DNA of 64,000 nt from Temnothorax longispinosus (GCF_030848805.1 NC_092368.1:12330856-12394855); one strand, 5' to 3'; counted from the first letter of the stretch, positions 36,395 through 47,311 are shown. Numbers and translations: made by a program. Notes: generated by a model from the sequence alone, not told the origin.

Positions 36395-37269
36395 GGCCAG
36401 TAAAATTAGCTCGAAAAACACCGAATATCTACAAAACGGATTGACAAGCTAAATTTTTTAGGGTGAGTAGAAGATCATAGGAGATCCCCGAATTCACAAA
36501 GTTCCAACAAAATTTTCCTGTACGTCGGCGGCCATCTTAAAAATAAAAGTAAGTTTGAATATCTCGGCTCCTATTGGTCAAATTTTTTTCTTTTTTTTAG
36601 TTTTGTAGGGAAAAATATTTGCTACAACTTTTGTTTGAAAAAATGTTTAATAGCTGTCAAGGAAAAAAAGTTACAACCAAAAAAGTGCCGTCAATTTGAA
36701 CATTTTTATTGGCAATTATATTGCCCCTTGTTGGTTTTATCAAAAAAATGTTCAAGTAAAACTTTGTAGAGGATTCAATTCTCTACAATTTTCGTATATG
36801 CGCTTTTGCAGTGACTCAACAAATACCAGAGATAGAGGGTGCCAAAGGTATTTGTTGAGTCATCGCAAAAGCGCATATACGAAAATTATAGAGAATTGAA
36901 TTTTCTACAAGAGTTTTATTTGAACATTTTTTTTATAAAACCAACAGGGGGCAATATAATTGTCAATAAAAATATTCAAATTGACGGCACTTTTTTGGTT
37001 GTAACTTTTTTCCTTGACAGCTATTAAAAATTTTTTCAAACAAAAGTTGTAGCAAATATTTTGCCCTGCAAAACTAAAAAAATAAAAAAAATTTGACCAA
37101 TAGAAGCCGAGATATTCAAACTTACCCTTATTTTCAAGATGACCGTCGACGCACAGGGAAATTTTGTTGGAACTTTGTGAATTCGGTCATCTCCTATGAC
37201 CCTCTACTCACCCTAAAAAAATTGACTTGTCAATCCGTTTTGCCATTTTCAGACCTAATTTTACTGGCC
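36395..37269. repeat. 875-bp palindromic element
   Basis: GGCCAGTAAAATTAG at the left, complement at the right, arms about 430 bp with about 90% identity by eye, centre near 36832. The two ORFs of 62-67 codons are mirror readings. Confidence 0.92.
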
Positions 37270-37500
37270 TACTACGGATAAAGTTACACTGCACTGTTTC
37301 GATAAAATTCAATCATAGATATAGTCCGATCTGACAGGGAAAGTTACGACGTGGGGGTCAGAGATTTTAATAATAGTATGAATTGTTTTTGAGCAAAGGA
37401 AAAAAACGCAAACCTCAAGCGTTTTCGAAAAAAATTGAAATTACAATCCTAAGTGCCTTATACATGAGTATAGTTCGCAGAAAACTTTTATCGAAGACAG

Positions 37501-37563
37501 CGTTGGCTCGGCGGTAGCGTGCCTGCTTCGTATTCTCGAGATCGGTGTGGTTCGAGTCTCGAT
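37501..37563 (+). tRNA. tRNA-like module in the left arm
   Basis: TGGCTCGGCGGTAGCGTG matches an A box, and GGTTCGAGTCTC 30-odd bases later a B box. The anticodon arm does not fold well. A tRNA-derived Pol III promoter is likelier than a working tRNA. Confidence 0.45.
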
Positions 37564-37692
37564 GAGCAAAATTTTTGTTTTCAAATTAAAATGTAATTTT
37601 TATGTGAAATTTATACATTTTGTCTACTTATTGTCCATAAAAATGTACATTTTCCTTTTTTTACCCTCTGCCTTAAAAATTCATTTTTTTAA

Positions 37693-37847
37693 ATAAACAA
37701 AATAATCTCGCTCGACTAAGCAGAAGTTAAATAATTTAAAACGGCCAATTTTCGAGCATTTACAAGATGTTAAAATTATATTTAATAATTTCAATAATAT
37801 CAGTCGTTAACGTTTCGTGCCTTACTTGGCCTTCTTCATTTTTTTAA
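37693..37847 (-). mobile_element. 155-bp Penelope terminus inserted in the transposon arm
   Basis: Bounded by a perfect 12-bp direct repeat TCATTTTTTTAA (37681-37692 and 37836-37847) and absent from the matching position of the right arm. On the minus strand it has TGAAGA, a GGCC..GGC stem, GAAACG, and 74 nt on the TGCTCGAAAATTGGCC block. Confidence 0.75.
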
Positions 37848-38045
37848 TTGCTGCTTTATTAAAAATAAATTTACATAATAAAAATAATTAAATAAAGTTT
37901 ATTAAAAAAATTATATAATAAAAATAATTAAATAAAGTTTATTAAATAAATTTATTTAAAGATTTTTTAAAATTAAATTAAAAAATTAAATAAATTTAAA
38001 TAAATAATTGACATAAAGAATACAAATAAATAAATAAATGCTTAA

Positions 38046-39851
38046 TTAATTATTGAAAACAGATGGAAGTTCAGTGCATGAAGCAGGATGATATTCATCG
38101 TAGAAGCAAGTAAAACAATAAGTTAAACGACATCTTGCGCATTGTACAAAAGTTGCCTTTTTACATCTACAGGGTTTTTTCAAAATATCAATAACAAAAC
38201 ATATTTCATTAACATTAATAAAAATTTCCCTTTTATCCGTAAGTTTGGAAGCAAACTACGCATAACGTAACATTTTTGCAAAAATCGGAGCTGACAGTTG
38301 ATGATGCACAATTGAATGAATTTTTATATAATCCTCTCGAGACGATATTTCGCGTTCTTGTTCGATCAAAAAAGAACAATTTTGAAGGCACTTGATAAAA
38401 TTTTTTACTTGTCTATAAAAATAGACGTTGCAAGGTTGACATAAAGGTGTACATTTGGGAGGAATAACTTTGATAGTATACGTTCTTAAACCTTCATTAT
38501 CCCGAAAGATCTCGTCGTACAGAGCTGGATTGGTTTGACCGCCCCAAGAATTAATTAGCAAAAGAAATTTCTCCTTTCCTACGTAAGGAGCTAAAGCTTC
38601 CTTTAAAAATTTTATATAAAGTTGGGTTGTCAGTTTCCCTGACTTTGAGCATATTACAAAGACGTTTGTGTATATTTTTAAAACATTATCGACAGATTTT
38701 TGTACTCTGGACCCAAAAACACCTGTAGACTCTTGCAAGCACACAAAAACGAGCGGTAGCAGTTTCCCAGACATCGTCATCGCGTATTGTGCAGTATAAG
38801 AATGCGTTACTTTATTAACATTTTGCCTTTTGACGAAAACTTTCTTCGATTTTTGTATAAAAAGTGTTCTGTCGTACGTAGATTGATATTAACATCCTGA
38901 ATATTGATTATATAAAATTGTAAATATATTAACAATTAGAAAAATAATATATTTATTTCGTTTTATGTAATTTCGTAAAGAAATTTTTATTTACCTGTTT
39001 GGTCTGTGTTGATGATGAAATCTTTATCAAAATTTGGAATTAGTACCCGTATCTGTTTGCGAAAGATTTCTGCTGCAGCCAAAATTTCTTCCATCATAAC
39101 GGCCTGTTTTTCTCTGATGTATTTTGTAATCTTACGTTGTCAGATTATATGCTGCTTTTTAAATGTTTTGACTCACGAGTCAGATGCTTTGAAATTAAAG
39201 TTGTCGAACTGGGCAGCACTCAAAGCCCATTGTTGCAAATTCCTGGTCGTTATACCTGCTGGTAATTTTCTCTGGCTTCCACAAAGCGATCGTATATCCA
39301 GGAATCAGTGACGGTGTACTTGTCAATGCTTGTTCCTCCACTTTTAACGTGTTCCCACCTCTCCAAATGTAACATATTTTTTAATCGTGAGCATCCTCTT
39401 CTTTGAAGACTTTTGTAAATTCCACTTAGAATGCTTCTTAGCAATATTGATGACCTTTACTTTATAATCCAGAGGAATGTATTCCTTCCTTTTTTTTCAT
39501 CTCCTTTTCTTGTGGTTTGTACTCTTCAGAATCATCGTCCTCAAGCTCGTGAAAAAGGCATTCTTCGTCAATTTCTTGCACAAGAATGAGTTCTTCTGTT
39601 GTTATAAATGTCTTTTTGTTTAACATGTCGAGAGTAGCGTGAAATACTTTTTCGCCAATTTGCATAGCTTCTTGAGAAATTGTCGAAGATGATTCTAATG
39701 TCACCAGGTAATTTTCCGCAAGCAGTTGTTCGTAATACACAATTGCATCTTTCAAAAGTAATTTTGACTCTTTACTGTGAATCGAATCATTATCACATTC
39801 ATATTCCGACGTCGAAGGTCTAGGTATAGATTCCATATTAATAATGTTCAC
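38046..39851 (-). pseudogene. Pogo/Tigger-like transposase, broken
   Basis: Starts at an ATG at 39851 with an acidic N-terminus (to 39462), followed by frame breaks. Further on come the CENP-B-type helix-turn-helix (ASDSWVKTFKKQHNI-like) and the first catalytic Asp in INTDQT near 39005. A GTAAAT donor follows. The C-terminal exon (about 38890 to 38046) carries QKSKKVF, LLLINSWGGQTN and PLCQPCNVYFY. In both latter motifs Asn (AAT, AAC) stands where the family has the second and third catalytic Asp. A TAG at 38256-38258 replaces an expected Trp codon. Beyond it the frame stays open, with a Cys-rich tail (CRCKK..CARC..CFTC). Catalytically dead. Confidence 0.75.
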
Positions 39852-40401
39852 TGTTCAAGCCATACACGACACCTTCTCGTCTACCTTCGTTCGATAATTA
39901 GCAGTTAATGCTCAAATACTTTGTTTATTGCTTATTCGTAGCTGTATTTGTTGTTGTGTAATAAAACTTACCCTTCCCTTCTTATCCTTTGTTTCTTATC
40001 GCCTGTCTGTGATCTTTTTTGAAGGTATAACGTTATAGAAACATTTAAGGTCGTGTAATACGTTATTTTAAATTGCTCCAAATAATTTTAAAGAAATTGA
40101 TTTGTAACTTTTCAAATAATATAAAATTTGAAAATAAAAAAAAATTTATATTTAAAAATATTTATTTTTTGTTATTTCTTGAATTTATTTAATTGCTTCA
40201 AAAATTATTTAAAATATTATTACATACCTAAATGGAAAAATCTTTAAATAAATTTATTTTTAATAAAGCAGCAATTTAAAATATGAATTTTCAAGGCAGA
40301 GGGTAAAATAGAGAAAATGCACATTTTTATAGACAATAAATAGACAAAATCTATAAATTTTACATAAAAATTACATTTTAATTTGAAGAAAAAAATTTTT
40401 T

Positions 40402-40461
40402 GTTCATTGAGACTCGAACCACCGATCTCGGGAATACGAAGCACGCTACCGCCGAGCCAAC
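40402..40461 (-). tRNA. tRNA-like module in the right arm
   Basis: Counterpart of 37501-37563: A box TGGCTCGGCGGTAGCGTG and B box GGTTCGAGTCTC are unchanged, while the segment between them has lost about four bases. Confidence 0.45.
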
Positions 40462-40910
40462 GCTGTCTTCGATAAAAGTTCTTCGATAAAAGTTCTCTGT
40501 GAACCATACTTATAAGGCGTTTAGGATTTGTAATTTCAATTTTTTTCGAAAACGCTTAAGCATTGCGTTTTCTCTCTTTGCTCAAAAACAATTCATACTA
40601 AGGTCTATCTACACAAAAAGTATTATTAAAATCCCTGACCCTCACGTCGTGACCTCCCTTGTGCGCAGATATGGTCCGATCTGAGCTGTCAAAGCATAGA
40701 TTATATTCCATATATCGTTATATACAGAGTGGACAAAATAAAGTGTTACAGATGTTCATCTCCAAAAATACTCTTTGTAGAAAAATGTTTCGTACAAAAG
40801 TTGTAGGGTTTTAAGTAACACATTACATAGCAATGTCAGTATGACCTTGAAGAGTGTGGTCAAGGACCTGTAAAAATTATCTAACTTTTTAAACGGAAAC
40901 CCCCATTTTT

Positions 40911-41033
40911 GCTTCCTCATAGAGAAAACTTTGTGATGGTGAAGAAAAATTTTTTCGAGATTTTGATGGAAATAAGTTTAGAATGTTCCAAAATTTCGAG
41001 AAATCATATTAGTAGAAAATGTCGAAGTATGTA

Positions 41034-41071
<38 letters not shown>

Positions 41072-42830
41072 GATTTTTTGTACACGCATCTACTTCTACA
41101 ATTTTTTAGATACCGGGTTGAACTTTTGCACACAGATCGAGTTTCATAGAAAGTATGTTCTCCTCAAATTTTATTAAAATCAGTCGACCGGTATGGATTT
41201 TAGGGGGATTTTTATTTTTTAAAAAAGTGTGTTTTACGTTATAGCTTTCTCAATATTTGAGATAACGATCTATTTCTAATTCTATTATATTCCTCAGTTT
41301 TTTCTACCCCTATTTCATATATAATTTTTATAAGATTTAGTTAATTAGTTCTGGAGTTACAGACGTTTGAAATTTCGGAGAATCCGTACATACATAGAAC
41401 CCTTATAAAGTTTGTTCTAATCAACCAAATTTTAAAGAATTATATATGAAATAGGGGTAGAAAAGACTGAAGAATATAACAGAATTAGAAAAAGTTGTCA
41501 ATAATTAATACTAAATTGTCCAAAAACATCATTTGTACACTTTTTAGGTAAAAATCGGTAACCCCTTCATCAATCATTGCCAAATTCAACACCAACCTAC
41601 CTTTAATGATACTCTATTCTTTTTTAAAAAAAGTGTGCAAGTTTCGATAAGTGTACATATACGATAATTATATACGAAGCTAGGTTTACATAATAAATGT
41701 CATTTTAAAAAGATATTAATACTTTAAGAAGATATTAATCTATAAGAAAATAGTACACAAAGATTCCGGATATTTTTATTCAGAAATTAAAAAAATGGAT
41801 AATAAAAAGAAAGAAATTAAAGAATTTAGAAAAAGCAAATTTAAAAAAATTATTATATAAATATAATAATTTAATTTTTTTTAAGTAAAAAATATTTTTT
41901 AAATTCTTTAGTTTTGGATGATGGTATGGACGAGAAACTCCTTGAAGTATTGATAAAATATGAAAAAACTGACATTAATAAAACTGGTCATAGACGAAAT
42001 ACTTCTTGAAATCGTAAAAGAAGAGGCAAAGAAACGAAAGCTTGTAAAAGAAAATAAAAGTGATGTTAAAAAAATTTAATACTCTTTATTAATACTTTAT
42101 TTATTAAAATGTATGCACCGGATTCTAAAGTCCAATAGGATGACACCCGGGAGAAAATAAATAATTAGGTTGGTATTGAATTTAGCAAGAATCGGTGAAG
42201 GGATTACCAATTTCTGGCTATTTTTAGAAATGTCCGTGGTTGCTCTAACTTTTGTAAATTTTGTTTGTAATAGTATAACAAATATTAGTTACAATAAAGC
42301 TTATCACAATAAAAAAAAGTGTGCAAGTAGAAACTTGCACATTGCTTCCTCATAGTTTTTAAGTGTGCAAATAGAAACCTGCACATTGCTTTCTCATAGT
42401 TGACACAGTAGAAATTTGCACATTGCTTCCTTATAATTTTTAAGTGTGCAAGTAGAAACTTGCACATTGCTTCCTCATAATTTTTAAGTGTGCAAGTAGA
42501 AACTTGCACATTGCTTCTTCATAATTTTTAAGTGTGCAAGTAGAAATCTGCATATTGCTTCCTCATAATTTTTAAGTGTGCAAGTAGAAACCTGCATATT
42601 GCTTCCTCATAGTTTTTAAATGTGCAAGTAGAAACCTTCGCTCACAAAGCTTCCTCTATGAGGAAGCCAAAACAAATAAATACTAATAATTATACATCGA
42701 ATAAAATAAAAGCGTCCTCATAGAGGAGCTTTGTGAGCAAAGGTTTCTACTTGTACACTTAAAAACTATGAAGAAGCAATGTGCAAGTTTCTACTTGCAC
42801 ACTTAAAAACTATAAAGAAGCAATGTGCAA
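40911..42830. mobile_element. Family D element, copy 2, with defined ends
   Basis: Inserted in repeat F at an ATTTTT tract present on both sides. It starts GCTTCCTCATAGAG and ends GAAGCAATGTGCAA. Includes an eight-unit 44-bp array (42318-42668) and about 2.5 units inverted at 42733-42830. No transposase or RT recognised. Confidence 0.8.
42318..42668. repeat. 44-bp tandem array, eight units
   Basis: Unit: GTGCAAGTAGAAACTTGCAC hairpin, then ATTGCTTCCTCATA and GTTTTTAA. Units differ by a few substitutions. The array ends in a GCTTCCTCTATGAGGAAGC hairpin. Confidence 0.93.
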
Positions 42831-43065
42831 ATTTTTTATTGCGCATTCATGTAGCTTACCTCGAGAGCTTTTCAAAACACTATAACAAAACATTTTTATC
42901 AAGTACTTTTTGAGTTATGGAATTTGAAAGTTACAGCACCGATGGCATTAGCCAAGAGTGTGTGGGTGTGTGTGTGTGTGTGTCAGCAGAGATAAGGACC
43001 TCACCACAGATTAATAGACAGATAGCCAATGGCCCCTCAAAAGTCGAGACCAGCATTTCCGTGCT

Positions 43066-43225
43066 TTGATTACCGACACACTTTGCCCCTTACCGACAGA
43101 CTTTGCCCCTAGGATTGAGTCCGGACTAAATCACATTACAGACTTTGCCCCTGGTGCGAGTCTGGACTAAATATACCCGATTTTACCTATAGACTTTGCC
43201 CCTGGTGCGAATCCGGACTAATTTT
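43066..43225. repeat. Minisatellite with ACTTTGCCCC units
   Basis: GACTTTGCCCCT(A/G)G..GAGTC(C/T)GGACTAA recurs three to four times with variable spacers. Related sequence near 52640-52700 shares only the neighbouring GAGACCAGCATTTC region. Confidence 0.6.
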
Positions 43226-43319
43226 GCAGTGATGCCAGATTTCAGCGGTGATGTCAGATGCTCGATGCTCGGTCAGCCGAGCCGGCGAGAATCGTGCTAG
43301 GCTTCTTGTTAATATCTTG

Positions 43320-43378
43320 GCGCTCGCGCGCGCGCGCGCGCGCACCTAGGTCTTGTCGCACTTATTAATTACTTATGA

Positions 43379-43418
<40 letters not shown>
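43320..43418. repeat. (CG)n and (TA)n microsatellites
   Basis: About 24 bp of alternating CG at 43322-43345, then TA from 43385 up to the palindrome border. Confidence 0.9.
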
Positions 43419-43420
<2 letters not shown>

Positions 43421-45587
43421 GGTCTAGAGGTATGTTCCGGGACTGTTTACGTTTTTTGAAATGTACAGTCCTGGAATATAACGCATATATATGTAATCAG
43501 ATTCAAAAAATTGTCCCGAAACGTGCCGTAGGACATGAATTTTTTCCAGGACAGTCCTGGAAACTGCCAAATGTCCTGGAATATACCGATGTAAAAAATA
43601 AAAGTCCCGGAACATACTTCCGGACCTACATATATATATGGGCAGATCCATTACTTTTAGACCAAAAGTTGCGGGGGTGGGTCACCGATTTTGATGCCGA
43701 TTTTTTCCTCGAAAGTACACTAGAAAAGGAGATGATCCTGAAAATTTGAGCCCGATTCGATCAAATCCGGCCGCTGGAGAATTTTTTTAATTTTGAAAAA
43801 AGTCGATTTTTTAGTCATTTTCAAAAATTTATATCTCAGCTTCTATATAACTTAGAGACTCGTTTGAGGCCGCATTCTTTTCTGTAAACCCTCTACTTTT
43901 AAGGAAAAAATTGGTCATTAGTTTACACTCAAGTCCGGCTTCACGGCGAGCTGCTAACTAAACCACTGTTTTAGATAAACTTTGCCTATTTTTGAAATGC
44001 TGTCATATCTACAGTTTTTGAAGTAGAGGGTTGATCAGCAGCTGATATTTTTTGTTCAGGTATACTCTGAAGAAATCTACCCACTTTTTACTTGATTGCT
44101 TCTATTTCGTTAAGTTATGGCCATCTAAAGCCGATCGATTTTCGAAAAATCGCCATTTTTTCTTTCAACTCGAAATCCTTGGAAATTTTCAGGGAATATA
44201 CTTCATTATATCCTTAAACAACCCTGAAAATTTCAATTTTGGAATAGAAGTGGTTTCCGAGTTATGAAGTTTTTAAAATGTCAACTTTTCGATTTAATAT
44301 GACATTTTTTGTGGTTTTATCATCAATTTTGTAAATTTAATGTAAATAATTGATATTTTTCGGAAAATATATTCGAAAATAAGGAGCAAAACGGATTGTT
44401 TGAGAAAATTAAAGGAAAAAATTAATATTTTTTATTTTAATTTATTTGTTTAAAATTTTTAAAAAGTAAATATTTATTTATTTTTTTTAATAATATGTTG
44501 AATACAAATTTCCAAAGTATTTGAGAACTATCATGTCATGTTTAGCAAATTATACTTTGCTCATAATTTACCGCGTCTATTGAAAAAAAAAAAAAAAAAT
44601 TAAATTAAATTAAATTAGATTTTTCAATAGACTGGCGGTAAATTATGAGCAAAGTATAATTTGCTAAACATGACATGATAGTTCTCAAATACCTTGGAAA
44701 TTTGTATTCAACATATTATTAAAAGAAATAAACAAATATTTACTTTTTAAAAATTTTAAACAAATAAATTAAAATAAAAAATATTAATTTTTTCCTTCAA
44801 TTTTCTCAAACAATCTGTTTTGCTCCTTATTTTCAAATATATTTTCCGAAAAATATCAATTTTATTTACATTAAATTTACAAAATTGATGATAAAACCAC
44901 AAAAAATGTCATATTAAATCGAAAAGTTGACATTTTAAAAATTTCATAACTCGGAAACCACTTCTATTCCAAAAATGAAATTTTCAGGGTTGTTTAAGGA
45001 TATAATGAAGTATATTCCCTGAAAATTTCAAAGGATTTCGAGTTGAAAGAAAAAAGTTCTGGCTATCTGAAAATGGCGATTTTTCGAAAATCAATCGGCT
45101 TTAGATGGTCATAACTTAACGAAATAGAAGCAATCAAGTAAAAAGTGGGTAGATTTCGTCAGAGTATACCTGAACAAAAAATATCAGCTGCTGATCAACC
45201 CTCTACTTTGAAAACTGTAGATATGACAGCATTTCAAAAATAGGCAAAATTTCTCTAAAACAGTGGTTTAGTTAGCAGCTCGCCGTGAAGCCGGACTTGA
45301 GTGTAAACCAATGACCAATTTTTTCCTTAAAAGTAGAGGGTTTACAGAAAAGAATGCGGCCTCAAACGAGTCTCTAAGTTATATAGAAGCTGAGATATAA
45401 ATTTTTGAAAATGACTGAAAAATCGACTTTTTTCAAAATTAAAAAAATTCTCCAGCGGCCGGATTTGATCGAATCGGGCTCAAATTTTCAGGATCATCTC
45501 CTTTTCTAGTGTACTTTCGAGGAAAAAATCGGCATCAAAATCGGTGACCCACCCCCGCAACCTTTGGTCGAAAAGTAATAGATCTGC

Positions 45588-45640
<53 letters not shown>

Positions 45641-45847
45641 GGTCCGGAAGTATGTTCCGGGACTTTTATTTTTTTACATCGGTATATTCCAGGACATTTG
45701 GCAGTTTCCAGGACTGTCCTGGAAAAAATTCATGTCCTACGGCACGTTTCGGGACAATTTTTTGAATCTGATTACATATATATGCGTTATATTCCAGGAC
45801 TGTACATTTCAAAAAACGTAAACAGTCCCGGAACATACCTCTAGACC

Positions 45848-45850
<3 letters not shown>
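43419..45850. repeat. 2.4-kb palindrome
   Basis: Inverted arms of about 1.2 kb, nearly identical, meeting at A-rich spacer 44580-44630. Each arm tip is itself a 210-bp hairpin (43419-43631 and 45638-45850) with GTAGGTC..GAAGTATGTTCCGGGACT ends. TA tracts flank both tips. No supported ORF; the longest runs only reflect the tip hairpin. Confidence 0.93.
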
Positions 45851-45883
<33 letters not shown>

Positions 45884-45899
45884 GAAGCCGAGACCGAGG

Positions 45900-46532
45900 A
45901 TTAATGAACAATACTATTGTTATTATACAATAATAAAGAAAACTTATTTTGTAATTTAAAAATAATTTTTTATTTTTTTATGAGCAAATCGTTAACTTTC
46001 CTAAAGTTGTTAGAAAATATGCGAATAATTTTAATGATTGTCAAATAATTTTCCTAGTTTATATGTATTACATAAAAACTCATTTGCCTAAAAAAATAAA
46101 AATGCAAAAAAAGTTAAAAAAAACCAGGATTCGAACTTGAGAACTTCATCATTCTAGCCGATCGTCTTACTCGCTCGTCCACGTTTACTATTAGAAAATT
46201 GCTTCTACCGGCTCGATAGATTACGCACATGGAAACTTTAAGAAATTTTATTTCATTAATTATTTGACATTGGCACAAGTTACTATGTCTTGTAAAATAC
46301 ATATAGTAAAATTAAAGGACAAATTTTTGCAATCACAGCAGTTATGTGTATTTCACTTTTACGAATAGATTACGTAGATATTGTTGCTCAACGGAAACCG
46401 CGAGAAGGTGATGGTCTCTTTCGGTCATGAGATAATGTAAAAAATTTGTTTTTTTTAACATTGCAATAATTTTAATATGTATAAATTAAAAAATATATAA
46501 GTAGATAAAGCTCGTATGTCTTAGATAAAACA
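45900..46532. other. AT-rich stretch with a tRNA-like remnant
   Basis: Nothing coding. A Ser-tRNA-like remnant lies at 46124-46182 on the minus strand. Confidence 0.4.
46124..46182 (-). tRNA. tRNA-Ser-like remnant
   Basis: GTGGACGAGCGAGTAAGACG resembles a Ser D arm, CGGCTAGAATGATG a Ser(AGA) anticodon arm, and AAGTTCGAATCCTGG a T arm. Stems are broken, the variable arm is shortened and the acceptor is not visible. Confidence 0.4.
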
Positions 46533-46634
46533 AGAGCCAATAACCGAACAACATGATTCTAAATAATATAGTTTAATATTCCGTCAAAATAACTGGGACG
46601 TTTCGTGCTTTACAGAGACTTTTTCAATCAATAA
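46533..46634 (-). mobile_element. Penelope-type terminus
   Basis: Minus strand: TTGAAAA-stem-GCACGAAACGTC, then about 70 nt to TGTTCGGTTATTGGC. The core is degenerate (TGAAAA). The AT-rich sequence above 46640 may be the 3' untranslated part. Confidence 0.55.
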
Positions 46635-47052
46635 AATAAATCCCTCTAATTAACTGTAATACATTATCATAATAATCCCGTTACATAAAAAATCCGTCGA
46701 GAGATAAAATAAATTAAAAGAAAGTTTAACATCATAAAATTAACATTAATTAATAATTATAGCATTTTTATTATAGAATTTATCCTCTCTATTGATTTAA
46801 ATCGTAGCGGTCGTTTTTACTTTCTTAATATTAATAATTATAGTATACAAATTACATGGAGTTATTAAGAAGCCACATCAAGTTAAAAGCCCAAAAAACC
46901 GATTAACAAATAGTCGAAATGTATGCGTGGTCAAACTATAAATTTAATTAGAGAGTTGTTAACAATTTTTTAAAACTTAAAAAATAATTATTCGTTTAAT
47001 GGCGAGATAAATCGTGTTAGAAGGCTGAAAAATGTGGAGCGAACGGCCTTAA

Positions 47053-47311
47053 CCCTCCGAGAACACAAAGGGTCAATTTGACTCTGTTTTTTTGCCAAAA
47101 AAATTTTTAGCCAAAAATATTAAAAATAAAAAAAATAAAAAAAATTTTTTTTAAAGAAACTTTTTTCAAGAGAACACTCTGGGTTAATCTGACCTTACAC
47201 ACACTTTGATCGTCCACCATTTTAAATTGACGAGTGCGATCAGAGTTGTGTAGGGTCAGATTGACCCTGAGTGTTCTCCGTGATTGAAAAAATAGGTGTG
47301 TTCTCGGAGGG
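47053..47311. repeat. TTAA-flanked MITE
   Basis: TTAA at 47049-47052 and 47312-47315; ends CCCTCCGAGAACACA and complement. A second inner repeat GGGTCA(A/G)(A/T)TTGAC is on both sides. Confidence 0.88.

Larger units (their letters stand above)
37335..40661. mobile_element. Pogo/Tigger-type DNA transposon, inactivated
   Basis: Inverted arms of about 350 bp (CAGGGAAAGTTACGACGTG; CAAGGGAGGTCACGACGTG on the other strand). TCCGATCTGA occurs as a direct repeat just outside (37325-37334 and 40676-40685) and may be a target duplication. Both arms carry a tRNA-like module. The transposase is on the minus strand. The left arm has a 155-bp extra insert (37693-37847). Confidence 0.75.
40735..42985. repeat. 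Interspersed repeat F, split by a family D element
   Basis: 40735-40910 and 42831-42985 are the two halves of a repeat whose uninterrupted, reverse-oriented copy is at 55025-55320. Contains ACAAAAGTTGTAGGGTTTTA and CTTACCTCGAGAGC and ends in a GT microsatellite. Confidence 0.8.

Noticed and set aside
42318..42668. CRISPR-like array
   Set aside because: The 44-bp units are directly adjacent with no unique spacers, lie inside a transposon in a eukaryotic genome and recur at 59118-59466. This is a satellite-like array.
43375..45911. ORFs of 75-124 codons at the palindrome tips
   Set aside because: Mirror readings of the 210-bp tip hairpin, without coding features.
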